A stretch of 64,000 bases of DNA, taken from Notolepis coatsorum (lineage: Eukaryota > Chordata > Actinopteri > Aulopiformes > Paralepididae). A program made the position numbers and the translations under genes. The notes below the pieces were generated by a model. The model was given only the letters and a program-made list of their open reading frames with translations, was not told the origin of the DNA and made no database searches. The stretch is taken from positions 17,532,823 through 17,596,822 of the forward strand of contig OZ020591.1 of NCBI GenBank assembly GCA_963971535.1, written 5' to 3'. The stretch's first letter is position 1; every line of letters starts with the position of its first letter. Of the stretch, positions 1 through 10,822 are shown piece by piece.

Positions 1-206
1 TTATTTATTTTTTTTTAAATAAATGTATATTTGTACTGTGCGTGCATGTGCAAACGCACATACCACCAAAGTCACTGGCCCACTGTGTGCGTGTGTGTGT
101 ATCTGCGTGTGCAAACGGGAATGGGACACAGACATTTGAACTATTAAGTGATTAATGCCTACTGTGGCAAAGTTGTAGCCAACAACTAGGCCTAATAAAA
201 AAGGCA
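1..206. other. GT/AT-rich flank, nothing coding
   Basis: Low-complexity AT-rich and GT-rich sequence, with a short GT microsatellite near 85-110. I see no coding potential or recognisable repeat end before the target duplication of the hAT element that follows. Confidence 0.5.
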
Positions 207-214
207 GTGACATT

Positions 215-280
215 TAGGGCTGCACGATTAATCGTTTTTTTATCGAAATCGCGATTATCAAATCGCCAGGCCTGCAATTA

Positions 281-336
<56 letters not shown>

Positions 337-677
337 CATTATTTAACCAGGAAGTCCCATTGAGATACAAGATCGCTTTGGGAGAGGGAGGTAAGGGGTT
401 TTAGATTGTGTGTTGTGAAATTTAGACTTCAGAGAGGGAGAGTAAAGTACAGAAAAAAAGGTACCGTTGGGTACCAGTATCGATTCCCAGGTAAAAAGAA
501 ACATTTTCAGGCTCGGTGTCCCGAAAAGACCCACCGCGTAGGCCAGATGCAAGCCGCATTTTACAATAAACCTCTGTGGGGCTGCTTATTATTTTTTTTA
601 ATCGCAAATTTAATCGCAATCACAATATCTGTGAGAAAAATCGCAATTCGATTATTTCCCAAAATCGTGCAGCCCTA
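215..677. mobile_element. Small non-autonomous hAT element (TIR tagggctgcacg)
   Basis: The ends are tagggctgcacg at 215 and its reverse complement at 677. Both sides carry the identical 8-bp duplication gtgacatt (207-214 and 678-685), the size expected of hAT transposase. The 463-bp interior holds an AT dinucleotide run (about 288-328), a segment like a fish LINE 3' tail (ttaaccaggaagtcccattg, 341-360) and no transposase ORF, so it must be mobilised in trans. A 3' piece of the same family lies at 1708-1786. Confidence 0.9.
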
Positions 678-779
678 GTGACATTAAACAAAAAGGAGAC
701 ACTGGCATTACCACCAGGGCCATCAGTAGAGGAGACTGTAAGGTGCCTTTCGGTATACTACCTTTGCTAAAACTGTGTT

Positions 780-905
780 CTCTGTTAAAGGTGGTAACTA
801 CTGGAATAGCCTACCAGTTGTGATTAGAGAGTGCCCCACATACTCCATGTTCAAGACCCATCTTAAACTGCATCTTAAGGCAAACCAGAACTGTGATCAT
901 TTTTA
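780..905 (+). pseudogene. LINE reverse transcriptase C-terminal fragment
   Basis: The + strand reads WNSLPVVIREC followed by a phenylalanine-lysine-rich segment ending in a stop near 904. This is the typical C-terminal tail of L2/CR1-superclade reverse transcriptases (WN-LP---r-----FK--LK-HL) and matches in form the tail of the LINE at 4800-4935. Only about 40 codons remain, with no catalytic motif, so it is a 5'-truncated dead copy. The exact family is not resolved. Confidence 0.6.
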
Positions 906-1196
906 ATCTGATTTAGTTCATGTAACTTGTTTCTTGTTTTTATTGTTGTTTTTATCATTGATTGTCACAATGCTTTTTCCGGTTCGCACACAAATATTTC
1001 TAGGGGCATATGCGAGCAATATGGTCGCACTGTAGAGCCCGACAGCCACACACACACATATGGCACACGCTGATATATAGGTGAGAAGAGCTCCGATTAT
1101 CCCAAGATACTATGAAAAGTTATACTCACAACCCGAGATGGAAGACGAGGAGAAAATTGTAGAGTATAGGGAAAATAGAGAATAAAGCTATGATCT
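906..1196. other. Unassigned intergenic sequence
   Basis: It begins with a T-rich stretch that may be the 3' UTR of the preceding LINE fragment, then has unique-looking sequence with a short CA run near 1050. No ORF with known motifs and no clear terminal repeats were seen. Confidence 0.4.
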
Positions 1197-1680
1197 CCCC
1201 GGGCGGCTACGTGGCGTAGTGGGCAAGGCGCTCGCCACAAAATCTGGAGACGCTGGGCTCGTCAGTTCGAGCCCAGCGCTCCACATTTGCTTTCAGTTTA
1301 GCTGGTCGTCCGTACTAATACACATTGGCCGTATTAGGGGGTGGGAAACTGATGGGTGGGGATCGGGCGTTGTGGACAGCGACTCCTACAGGTCGGTTGG
1401 TGCGCCTGCGCAGTAGAATCAGGAAGTGTCGGGGGCAGCGTGAGCCTCCCACGCGTTACTCCTCGCCACTGAGAGATCGAGCTGCGCAGGTGAAAAGATG
1501 CGACTGCTGTTACCTCAAGTACCGGAGGGGACTTGTGCTATGTATGACTTAGTCCACATTGCAGCCGGCTTGTGGGAGGCAAGAAACAGCGTTCGTGACA
1601 GGGGAGGGTTGAATTGGATGATACGAAATTGGGATGGGAGAAAATATAGAAAATGGGAGAAAAAGTGGATAAAAAAAAAT
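1197..1680 (+). mobile_element. tRNA-derived SINE, full length, + strand
   Basis: The head has tRNA-like Pol III boxes: A box tggcgtagtgggc (about 1210) and B-box-like agttcgagccc (about 1264). An unrelated body and an A-rich tail near 1670-1680 follow. Flanks share an imperfect duplication around gagaata...agctatgat. It is inserted into sequence ending with a hAT 3' terminus (1708-1786). Copies of this family also lie at 1966-2446, 9453-9704 and 9904-10358. It is not a functional tRNA gene: no cloverleaf is completed and the body continues for about 400 bp. Confidence 0.75.
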
Positions 1681-1707
1681 CTATGAGAATAGAGCTAGCT
1701 ATGAGCT

Positions 1708-1786
1708 AGCTATGATCGCTAATTTTATCGCAATATCTGTCAGAAAAATCGCAATTAGATTATTTCCCAAAATCGTGCAGCCCTAT
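1708..1786. mobile_element. 3' terminal piece of hAT (same family as 215-677)
   Basis: Reads like the last 80 bp of the element at 215-677, ending in the terminus cgtgcagccctA. I could not find the matching left end or an 8-bp duplication, so the copy is truncated or its left end was lost before the SINE inserted. Confidence 0.65.
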
Positions 1787-1965
1787 ACTACACTACACGT
1801 ATGAACTCGACATAGCGTTAACGTTACTCCGTTTCCATGAAGTGCTTAATTAGCAGCAATCTGTTGTTGAAAACGTAACGTTAAGGCGAGACAGCACCCC
1901 CATTGCAGTTTTGCTTTTTTTCAACGATATTGAGATTGTTATATTTTGCTTCCTAAACATGTCTT

Positions 1966-2446
1966 ATTTTTATTTTTTTTCCATTTTCCTCCGATTTTCT
2001 CCCATCCCAATGTTAGTCGTATGCCAATTCCCAATCCCCTTCCTGGTCGCTGCGCACTTACCCCCCACAGTCAGATCATCTGGGAGAGTGGAGGCTATCA
2101 CGTGCTTCCTCCGACACATGTCCAGCCAATCAACCGCTTCTTTTCACATGGCAGCGCGGATCCTCCCTGAGAGGGCGTAGCGTGTGGAAGGATCACACTA
2201 TCCCACTCAGGTCCTATCCACGCTTAGCAGGCGCCCCGACCGAACTGTAGGAGTCGCTGTTTACAACGACCCGGACCCACCCCGCCAGCTTCTCCCACCC
2301 TCTAATACAGCCAATTGTATTAGTGCAGACGGCCAGCCAAGCTGGTGACAACCCCGGAGCTGTGAGCTGGATTCGAACAGGCGAATCCAGCTCACAGCTC
2401 CGGGGTTGGTGACGAACGCAATCTCCGCTATGCCACCTAACCGCCT
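1966..2446 (-). mobile_element. tRNA-derived SINE, full length, - strand
   Basis: A minus-strand copy of the 1197-1680 family, with its poly-A tail shown as T-rich sequence at 1966-1983. It is flanked by a perfect 14-bp duplication cctaaacatgtctt at 1952-1965 and 2447-2460, the hallmark of LINE-mediated retroposition. The tRNA-like head lies at the right end and contains an abnormal 27-bp hairpin (separate entry). Confidence 0.85.
2349..2408. repeat. Perfect 27-bp hairpin inside a SINE head
   Basis: Two perfect inverted arms (2349-2375 and 2382-2408) around the 6-nt loop aacagg. The arms contain the SINE's B-box-like gattcgaa region, so the head seems to have undergone a local inverted duplication that the sister copies lack. 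Confidence 0.9.
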
Positions 2447-2539
2447 CCTAAACATGTCTTCTATGAAACTAGTGACAATAAAATGTCAATAACACACATT
2501 TAGTTGTTTATTTGATAAAAAATGTCCTGATTGCATCCA

Positions 2540-2700
2540 TAAATGTGCACATATTTAATGGGGAAGTGCCTTGTTTGCATATATAAATTGAAAACTTGCA
2601 ATATATTTTTTCTTAGTTTATATGTACATAACAAACTGGGAAAGTCTCAGTGATATCTATTCAAACTTTTTTTTTGCCTATTAGAGGGTACTACACTTAC
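2540..2700. repeat. Dispersed repeat shared with 7063-7225
   Basis: About 150 bp including cttagtttatatgtacataa is repeated in the same orientation at 7063-7225, with matching sequence on both sides of that core. Probably a fragment of an interspersed repeat; no termini were found. Confidence 0.7.
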
Positions 2701-2704
2701 TACA

Positions 2705-5452
2705 CTGTAACTACATGATCTCCAATAAAGGGGTGATAGCATGCGGGTTAAGTGATCATTATATGATTTTCTGTACCCGCAAAAATCTAAAACAAAAGGC
2801 CGGCTGTCACAAAACAGTCACATCTAGGGACCTCAAAACCCACTCTTGAGAGGCCTTTAACCAATAACTGGAGAGCATGGACTGGTCAGATGAACAAAGA
2901 ACCACCAGGGTTAAAAATCACGCTGAGCCATGGATGCACACTGAAATACTGGCCGCTATGAAAACCAGAGACAAAAAATGCTCTGAACTTCATAAAAGTC
3001 AGACAAAGTTTTCCAAAAGCTCAAACAGTGAACTCCAAGCCCACGTGGTTGAACTAAAAATTCAAAGAAACAGACAAAGAAATGACATAAACACCATGAT
3101 GACAAAACTGAGGAAAACAAAAACAAACCATGTGAACTTTGGAAATTACTCAATCAACTAGGCTGCAGTAAAAAACGTAAAAACAGATTCTCAAACATAA
3201 ACATAAAGACGGACAACACGCTCATCACAGACAAGCTGGATGTAGCCAATTACTTAAACATCTTCTTCACAAACATAGCCACAACACTGGTAAACAAACT
3301 ACCCTCCCACTCAGGGCATTATGGGGTAGAACACATAGTAGCATACTACAAAAACCTAGGGGTCTGCAAAGACGACTTCAAACTAGAAATGGTAACAACC
3401 GATGAGGTACTCCAACCTAACAAGGCCACTGGCCATGACAACATCCCCTCCAAATTCCTCAGAGACTCAGCAGCCGCCATCACCCCAGTCATCACACACA
3501 TAATAAACCTCTCCATAAAACAGGGACACGTCCCCAAGGACTTCAAAATTTCGAGTGACCCCTCTGCACAAAAAGAGCAGCAAATTAGACCCAGGCAACT
3601 ACCGCCCTGTTTCTATTCTTACCTCCATCTCGAAAGTCATGGAGAAAATAGTCTACAAACAGGTCGAAAAGTACCTGGCGGAAAAAAATCGAATCTACGA
3701 ATTCCAATCTGGCTTCAGAACATCCCACTCCACTGACACATGCCTTCTCTATTTGAACGACCACATCAAACAAGAGGTGGACACGGGCAAATACTGCGGC
3801 ATGGTCATGCTGGACCTACAAAAGGCCTTCGACACTGTCAATCACTCCATTCTGATTGACAAGCTAAAAGCAATTGTTTTTGATAGTTTATCAGTGAGCT
3901 GGATGCAATCCTACCTGGAGGGGAAAGAACAGATGGTGGAGGTTAATGGTACTCTATCCCCCCCCCCCCTCAGTGAGCTGTGGTGTTCCACAAGGAAGCA
4001 TACTAGGACCGCTACTGTTCCTAATTCATGCAAATGACATGTCGTCAGCTTGTGACTGCAACTTGTTCTTGTTCGCGGACGACTCAGCCCTGCTGGTCTC
4101 TGACAAGAACAAGTTACAGGTTGAAAAAAGCCTCAGCTCTGAACTCGGCAGAATCTGCACCTGGCTCGCTGATAACAAACAATCATTACACCTGGGTAAA
4201 ACAGAGCCCATTCTCTATGGATCAAATAACAAACTCAGCAAGACCGACGGCTTCTCAGTTGCAGTGGGTGACAATATTGTCACAAGGAAAGATGAAATTA
4301 CATACCTAGGTTCCATCCTGGAGGCAAATCTTTCCTGTGACAAAATGGCATCCAAGGTAATAAAAAAGTCAACCAACGAACTAGATTCTTGTACCGGATC
4401 TCCTCTCTGGTAAACAAGAATACCCTGAAGACTCTGGCAGGAGCACTCATTCAAGGGTACTACGACTATGCTTGCACCTCATGGTACCAAAGCACCTCAA
4501 ACTAAGGCGCTAAAAACAAGATTACAAACATCACAAAACAAACTGGTCAGACTTCTACTTGACCTTAGCCCTAGAACCCACCTCACCCCTGCCCACTTTG
4601 ACAACCTAGGATGGCTTAGAGTAGACGACAGAGTACAGCAACTTGCAATGGGCCTGGTCTACAATATACACTATACGACTAAGGTACCCATGTACATGTC
4701 AAAATACTTCCCAAAGGTCAGTGAATACCACGACCACAACACCAGAGGAAGCTCAACAAATCATGTTAAACCCAGATTCGGCTCAAACAAGGGACTAAAC
4801 ACGTTTCGCAATTATGCCACATCAATGTGGAACGCCCTACCCAAAGCTGTAAAGGAATGTGAATCCCTACCCACATTCAAAACCGCTCTTAAAGAGCACC
4901 TACGGGAGGCTGCAATTCGAAACTGGCCACCGTAAATGTCCAAACCCCCCCACCCGCACCCCCTTCTAATAGACAGTCTCCTCCCCACCGCATGTATATA
5001 TTCTCTCCCCGCCGTATGTATATTTCTCTCCCACCCACCAACCCTCTCCAAATGTACAGTCTCCTCCCCACCGTATGTATATATTCTCTCCCCACCGTAT
5101 GTATATTTCTCTCCCACCCACCCACTCCTAATGCACAGTCCCCTCCCCATCATATGTATATACTCTGTCATGATCTATGGGTAACAGTACTGTATATTTG
5201 AATATCGTATATGTCACAAATGTAACAGTACTAAATACCTGTATGTCATGTATGTCCCTATGCCATAAATGTCATGCATGTTGTGGATGTCATAAATGTC
5301 ACTATGAATTGAAAATGGGGGACCCTGATGTAAACAAGACAAACGTCTTTCTCGGGTCTGCATCCCCTTAACAATTGTGTGTATTGAGCCGTACTGTATT
5401 GTACCCATTCTGCAATCTGTTAAATAAAGTTTTCATTCATTCATTCATTCAC
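2705..5452 (+). mobile_element. L2-like LINE, 5'-truncated, tail (ATTC)n
   Basis: This copy runs from the end of the APE endonuclease (GLSDHYMIF near 2750) through reverse transcriptase to a 3' UTR ending tctgttaaataaagttttc plus four ATTC units. Non-LTR elements of the L2/CR1 superclade end in short tandem repeats rather than poly-A, as here. The 3' UTR contains a tandem C-rich/TATA-rich repeat (about 4978-5165). At least nine other fragments of the same family lie in the window: 15503-15752 (-), 26683-26815 (-), 27029-27170 (-), 29126-30112 (+), 31906-34227 (-), 35037-35305 (-), 49462-49945 (+), 50527-50595 (-) and 53622-53838 (+). Confidence 0.9.
2715..4935 (+). pseudogene. L2-like LINE ORF2 (endonuclease end + reverse transcriptase), frameshifted
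   Basis: The ORF2 product nicks target DNA and reverse-transcribes its own RNA there. Visible in order: endonuclease C-terminus with SDH (about 2750); a lysine-rich linker (2877-3161); RT motifs NYRPVSILTSISKV (about 3596), LDLQKAFDTVNHS (about 3810), CGVPQGSILGPLLF (about 3975) and the catalytic FADD box LFLFADDSALLVS (about 4065); and the C-terminal tail WNALPKAVKECES ending at a stop near 4934. The motifs sit in different frames (3389-3736, 3555-4037, 3946-4413, 4468-4935) and stops interrupt them, so the copy is dead. The related minus-strand copy at 32879-34225 keeps the RT core in one frame. Confidence 0.85.
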
Positions 5453-5648
5453 AGTGTTTGTAGCCTGTGTGTAGTTCTGTTCAGTTCAATAACAAGTTAC
5501 AATACAAAACTTTTAGGTCGTTTTCTGAAAAACTTGTTTTATGCATTTTACATACACATAAAGAGTTTGAACTCCACACACCAAACTTTCCACATTTCTT
5601 CCCATCCATATTATGCTTCTTTCTATAGAAAGGTTTGTTGATATATAT

Positions 5649-6845
5649 CAGGGGTGGCCAACCCATGGCTCGCGAGCCGCATGCGGCTCTTTGCCCGTCA
5701 ATGTGCGGCTCTTCCATCCATAAAAAATAATAAAAACATTAATTAATTTTTTTTTTTTAAATGGTCCATTTGCATGTTCTTGGTATCTGAATCTAGGGAC
5801 ATATATGGATCAGTGTCAGAAATAGTGTGTCTGTTACTAGGCTTGAGTAAATTATAATGAACCAAACGAGAATATCAATTCTATTTAAAAAAAGAAATTA
5901 TCTTTGACTGTGAATAACACCGTGCTAAAATTGACCAGACCTGAAAAATCTAAGCAAATGAATAAAGGGAAGATGATTAAACAGAAGGTTTTGTAGATAC
6001 AGTACTGAATTCTGCCATCTTTTTTATAATGTAAATTTCTCCCATTTTTCATCGTATTGCAACACCGTTTTTTGCAAGACGTTCACAGAAATGTAGATAA
6101 ACTAACTGTGTTCTGTTTTATGGCAATAACGTTGAGGTTTGTGGGAGATAATCCCAAAAAATAAGAGAAATAAAAAAGTAAATCCAGAAGTCAGATGATT
6201 GACAGGGGCTGGTGTGAGCTGGGTAGGGTAGTTTTTCGAAATTCGAAAGCCCTGAGTCTCTTCCTTCAAAAGACTACACTCACTTTTGGCTGTGCCACTT
6301 CCTCCTGTCAATATGCGCCGGTTTCCGACTCAATGCCCTGAGATTTCTATAATCTTATATTTCACTAATAACAGTTAAAATAATTGGTAAACAAACGTAA
6401 TGCTGAAAATATACACTTTTACTGTATATCTCGGGCTTAAGAGGTTAACCCTGTGAGGCCCAAATTAAAAAGACATTAGCAACTTCAGAGGCCAGAGGGT
6501 GGGACATAAACACATTTACTATCAAATAGCATTGTGATGCTGAACAACAGGACCAATTGACTATACATGTGCTTAAAATTTTTTAAATAAACATTCTTTT
6601 TTTTAAATGGCTAAAAGTGATTTTGTAATTTTGCAACCGTGGGTCTCACAGGGTACTTTTAACCCTGTGAGGCCCAAATAAAAAAGACATTAGCAACTTC
6701 AGAGGCCAGAGGGTGAGACCTATAAACACATGAAGGGTGCCGTGACTGAAAAAAAAGGTTGAGAAACGCTGGTATATGGTGTGGCTCTTTGTGGTACCAC
6801 AGTCATTTTTGTGGCTCTTAGTCTCTGACTGGTTGGCCACCCCTG
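5649..6845. mobile_element. hAT-type element (TIR caggggtggccaac)
   Basis: Termini caggggtggccaac at 5649 and gttggccacccctg ending at 6845 are flanked by the 8-bp duplication atatatat (5641-5648 and 6846-6853). The subterminal region is rich in gtggctct-type repeats on both ends. There is no transposase ORF of any length. The interior has a direct repeat of about 70 bp (6441-6512 and 6660-6732). The duplication is low-complexity, but both termini and the spacing fit hAT. Confidence 0.85.
6441..6732. repeat. Direct repeat pair inside the hAT
   Basis: A segment beginning taaccctgtgaggcccaaa occurs at about 6441-6512 and again at about 6660-6732 with few differences. About 150 bp of AT-rich sequence separates the copies. 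Confidence 0.8.
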
Positions 6846-7062
6846 ATATATATCATTCATAGCCGGGTTTATAGTACATTTTATACCAAAACTAGGCGAA
6901 AAATCGTAGTAGACAATATTTCCTGATTTATGGGCTGATAAGAGGACATAGCCACAAAGTCTTTCTATACAAAGTTTCGTTTTGAATGTATCAACAAAAT
7001 GAAACCAAGTCTTTGAATCTGGCATTATCCATTTTGGTGACGAGTCTTGGCAATACATGAAA

Positions 7063-7225
7063 ATATGTGCATAATTAATGGGGGAAGTGCGTCATTTGCA
7101 TATATAAACATAAAATCCAGAAAACTTGTAATATATTTTTTCTTAGTTTATATGTACATAACAAACTGGGAAAGTTTCATAGTGATATCTATTCAAGTAT
7201 TTTTTTTTCCCCTATTAGGGGGTGC
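7063..7225. repeat. Dispersed repeat, second copy of 2540-2700
   Basis: Same orientation and about the same length as 2540-2700, sharing aacaaactgggaaagt and flanking sequence. Confidence 0.7.
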
Positions 7226-7411
7226 TGTCTCACCTTAAGTTAGTATCCGACACCTTCGCTCCGTGAATTGCATTGCACCGGAAATGCGAGGTCAGGAAGC
7301 AGTCATGAAATCGTTGTAGTCATATTGTAGTCTTTTAGTCTTATTAACTAAAAGATTTTAACAAAATAAAAAGCAGCAGCAGTGCTATTGCATAACTGAT
7401 TCATGTTTGCT

Positions 7412-7662
7412 ATGTATTTCTTTCTTTAGGGGAGTAGGACATTTGTTTCACAGTTTTAGCAAATATGCAACACAACAAACAAACATCAAGTACAGATATA
7501 GCCTTAAGCCGTTCAAATAATAAATGTATACATTAAAAAATAATTATAATAATAATCTAAAAGAACAGATAAGAGTATCGATAAAGTACCGAACCGTTAA
7601 GCAGTATCGATAAGAGTAGTAGTATCGATTAAATCCTAACGATACCCATCCCTAGGTCTGAC
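7412..7662. mobile_element. Fragment related to 51163-51365, ending in a hAT-like terminus
   Basis: 7412-7532 is the reverse complement of 51163-51365; for example ccttaagccgttcaaata here appears there as its complement. The right edge reads taacgatacccatcccta (to about 7655), resembling hAT termini with a TAGGGATG start. No left terminus or duplication was recognised. Confidence 0.5.
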
Positions 7663-7699
7663 ACTACCTAATCTAAAGGAATGCAAGGCGGAGTCTCCA

Positions 7700-8065
7700 G
7701 TGTAGTTCACCGGCGACCATCTTGCCACAGGCAGCACACCCACTCATAACATGAATGTCTATGGTGCATGTACTATTGAAATAACCATAGCTTGCTAAAT
7801 TTTCACCCAATTTACAAACGGTTTGGTTTGTTATAAACGTTAATGTGGCTATGATTCAGGATGCTTGGACATGTTGAAATTATTTTCATATGAAAGTCCA
7901 TTATACATATGCAGTATGATAACTACATCTCTGACGTTTATAACAAACCAAACAGTTTGTAAATCGGTTGAAAATGTTGCAAGCTATGGTTATTTCAATA
8001 GTACATGCACCATAGACATTCATGTTATCATTCATGTTGCCTGTGGCAAGATGGCCGCCATGTGG
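7700..8065. mobile_element. Palindromic MITE-like hairpin
   Basis: The left arm (about 7710-7845) and right arm (about 7938-8065) are inverted copies. For example, aacatgaatgtctatggtgc on the left matches gcaccatagacattcatgtt on the right. About 90 bp separate the arms. There is no ORF. Termini and target duplication are not clear. Confidence 0.75.
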
Positions 8066-8099
8066 CAACGTTGGTCTCCATTGGCCAACAGCGTGGGTG

Positions 8100-8522
8100 A
8101 GTCATCTAGCCTTTATAGAGGTCTCTGGGGATAACGGCATGGGACAGTGCCCCTCCACCTATGAAAATAGTTGTGGTTATGACATTACCTGCAAGATACA
8201 TTAAGGACTATAATCCACACATATCACAACGTCACACCCCTGTCCCACAATGCTGGATAGTCCCATTCACACAGACACTGGGATGAACCCCCCCGGGCAA
8301 TTTTACTATACCTGCTGAGGGCATAATGCCGCGTCAACTCTGACCCCCCATTCCGTGTTCGTACCCTTCTCACAGAAAGGCATGGAGGAATAATGGGGTA
8401 AGAGTCTCACCTTGAACGGGCAGTGTGAAAGGGGCTATAGACACATGCAGAGAGACAGCTACACTGAAATCCAATTATTCTCACTTGTATCCTTATAGCA
8501 AAGCACAATTGAACCCTTGCAC
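8100..8522. other. Unassigned sequence
   Basis: No recognisable gene, repeat end or motif was seen. It lies between a hairpin repeat and the TTAA-flanked element. Confidence 0.4.
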
Positions 8523-8655
8523 TTAAGGAAAACGCCAACATTTTGGGAAATTAGCTTATTTGCGATCTTCCCTGGAGTTAGACAAGAAGATACATACCCT
8601 TTTCTTCTCTGTGTGTGCAGTAGGCTTAGGGAACGCCTGCAACGTTAGCGTAGCT

Positions 8656-9271
8656 TAGGGCTGGGCGATATGGAAAAAAATCATATCGCGATAACGATAT
8701 GATAATTTTATTTTATTTTTAACAACAGATGTATGTTTATTTTGCAGCAATTCTTTGTCATTGCCGCCATCTTTAGTGTTACATCCCCTCACACTCCAGT
8801 TCTCAGGCTGCAGCTGGTTAGCTAAAGTAAACCGGCTTCTCTGCTGGCTGTGGCTCCAGAGGAGTTGAACAGTTCTGGCTCTGCTCGTTTATTTTCGATC
8901 TTTTGGCGCTTTTTTGGTGGACAAACCACCGCACATGTGCACTGTGACTCGTGACTGGAGTCTAGTTCTGCTAGCACACATAGCCTACTGTGTACAGACG
9001 GTTTCAAAATGTATTTTAAATTAGAAAGCAAACAAAATAAATGGACAAGAGAAAAAGAAATCTGAATTTGGTCAGTATTGTCATTTGGACAAGCAAAGCC
9101 ATTACTTTAAGTTGCAGGCAAGAAAGACAAGTCTGTCCACTGTCTCTGGTTTTAAAACTGCCCTGTTGCAGGTAAAAAAAAAAAAAAAAAAAAACGATTT
9201 TTTTTTATTTCGATATTCGATATAGATTATTATCGCGATATTTATCGTTATCGTTATATCGCCCAGCCCTA
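8656..9271. mobile_element. Small hAT (TIR tagggctgggcgatat)
   Basis: The termini tagggctgggcgatatgg and atatcgcccagccctA are flanked by the perfect 8-bp duplication gcgtagct (8648-8655 and 9272-9279). Subterminal regions are rich in atatcgcgata repeats. No transposase ORF. The element at 50867-54355 has the same termini. Confidence 0.92.
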
Positions 9272-9452
9272 GCGTAGCTTAGCTTCATCGCTGGAAGTGG
9301 GGCAGTCCTTTACCCTGAAGTTCCCTACAGTCACGAAATACACTCCAAAACGTTCCTGTAAACATGTTATGACCTGTGTATTTACCACGTGGAGAAATAA
9401 AAAATAATTGAATTCGACATTTACGTTTTCTAAGCAAATATACTCTGAACTA

Positions 9453-9704
9453 TTATTTTTTTTTTTTTTTATTATCTTTTTCCCCCTCCTTCTTTTTCCG
9501 ATTTTTCTCCCATCCCACTGTTAGTCGTTATGCCAATTCCCAACCCCCTTCCTGGTTTGTTGCGCACTTTCCCCTACTGTTGGTCCGAGAGGCCGGAGAC
9601 TGTCACATGCTTTCCTCCGACGCATGTGCAGCCAGCCGGCAGCCAGCCTGGCCGCGCAGATTCTCACCGGGAGAGTGTAACGTGTGGAAGGTCGCACTAC
9701 CTTA
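9453..9704 (-). mobile_element. 5'-truncated SINE, - strand
   Basis: Poly-T at 9453-9470, then the SINE body in reverse (same family as 9904-10358). It breaks off at about 9704 before the tRNA-like head, as expected for incomplete reverse transcription. Confidence 0.8.
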
Positions 9705-9903
9705 TTATTATAACTCATTTATTGTGTAACGCTAGCCCCTTAAAACTTACCACAGTCATGGTATCCATAAACTTCAATCGGTTCGGATCCTTTGAAAGAA
9801 ATGAAAACGTAAACAAACACTGGTGTCACGTTAGAAAGTAGCACTGCGTTGCGTGAAATCACAGCGCCCAGAGAGGAGTGGTTAGGCAAAAAATAGTTCC
9901 GAG

Positions 9904-10358
9904 GGGCGGTCAGGTGGCGTAGCGGAGATTGTGCTCGTCACCAATGCAAGAGGCTGCGGCCTCGACTCCCGGAGAGTCAGCATTGCCTTGTCTCGGGCTG
10001 ATCGCTATACTAACTCGTTTGGCTGAGTTAGAGGGAGGGGAGCCGTGGGTGGGTCCTGGGCGTTGTGGACAGTGACCCCTACTGTTCGGTCGGGGCGCCT
10101 GCTCAGCAAGGGTAGGATCTGGAGAGAGGTAGTGCGACCTTCCACACGTTACACTCTCCCAGTGAGAATCTGCGTGGCCAGGCTGGCTGCCGGCTGGCTG
10201 CACATACGTCGGAGGAAAGCATGTGACAGTCTCCGGCCTCTCGGACCAACAGTAGGGGAAAGTGCGCAACAAACCAGGAAGGGGGTTGGGAATTGGTATA
10301 ACGACAACGAAAAATCGGAAAAAGAAGGAGGGGGAAAAGATAATAAAAAAAAAATAAC
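9904..10358 (+). mobile_element. Full-length tRNA-derived SINE, + strand
   Basis: The head has A box tggcgtagcgg (about 9915); the B-box region (gcctcgactccc) is degraded. The body is followed by an A-rich tail (10344-10356). It is flanked by the perfect 12-bp duplication aatagttccgag at 9892-9903 and 10359-10370. It split the right arm of the palindromic element 8523-10683. Confidence 0.9.
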
Positions 10359-10776
10359 AATAGTTCCGAGTATATTTGCTTAGAAAACGTAAATGTCGAA
10401 TTCAATTATTTTTTATTTCTCCACGTGGTAAATACACAGGTCACAACATGTTTACAGGAACGTTTTGGAGTTGTATTTGGAGTGTATTTCGTGACTGTAG
10501 GGGACTTCAGGGTAAAGGACTGCCCCACTTCCAGTGATGAAGCTAAGCTACGCTAACGGTGCGAGCGTTCCCTAAGCCTAATGCATGCACAGAGACAAAA
10601 AAGGTATGTATCTTCTTGTCTAACTCCAGGGAAGATGTTAAATAAGCTAATTTCCCAAAATGTTGGAGTTTTCCTTTAATTAACAAAGAGAAGCAGAGTT
10701 GATTTTGCAACAAAAAAAAATAAAAAATTATAAAATGTTTCTTTTAATATATTCAAAATTTATTTTCATATTCGAA

Positions 10777-10822
10777 TTACATGCCCATCGAACGAAGCTT
10801 CGAAGTATTTAAGACAGCCCTA
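10777..10822. mobile_element. Solitary terminus of the tcgaagcttcg element
   Basis: The sequence catcgaacgaagcttcgaag and the following tatttaagacagccct match the right terminus of the element at 51376-53273. No partner end was found nearby. Confidence 0.7.

Larger units (their letters stand above)
8523..10683. mobile_element. TTAA-flanked element with ~250-bp inverted termini
   Basis: The left end ttaaggaaaacgccaacatt (8523) and right end ggagttttcctttaa (to 10679) are inverted copies. The arms match through the motifs ctggagttagacaagaagat and tttctaagcaaatatactct. The unique centre is about 9705-9890. Two more left-end copies lie at 63090 and 63304. TTAA flanks suggest a piggyBac-like target preference, but the terminal bases do not match any family I can name. 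Nested inside are a hAT (8656-9271) and two SINE copies. Confidence 0.75.

Noticed and set aside
1197..1280. tRNA gene
   Set aside because: A- and B-box-like sequences are present, but no cloverleaf closes and the unit continues into a SINE body with a poly-A tail. The same applies to 9904, 36290 and 46015.
4812..5201. Overlapping ORFs rich in Tyr, Ile and His
   Set aside because: They translate the tandem C-rich/TATA-rich repeat in the LINE 3' UTR.
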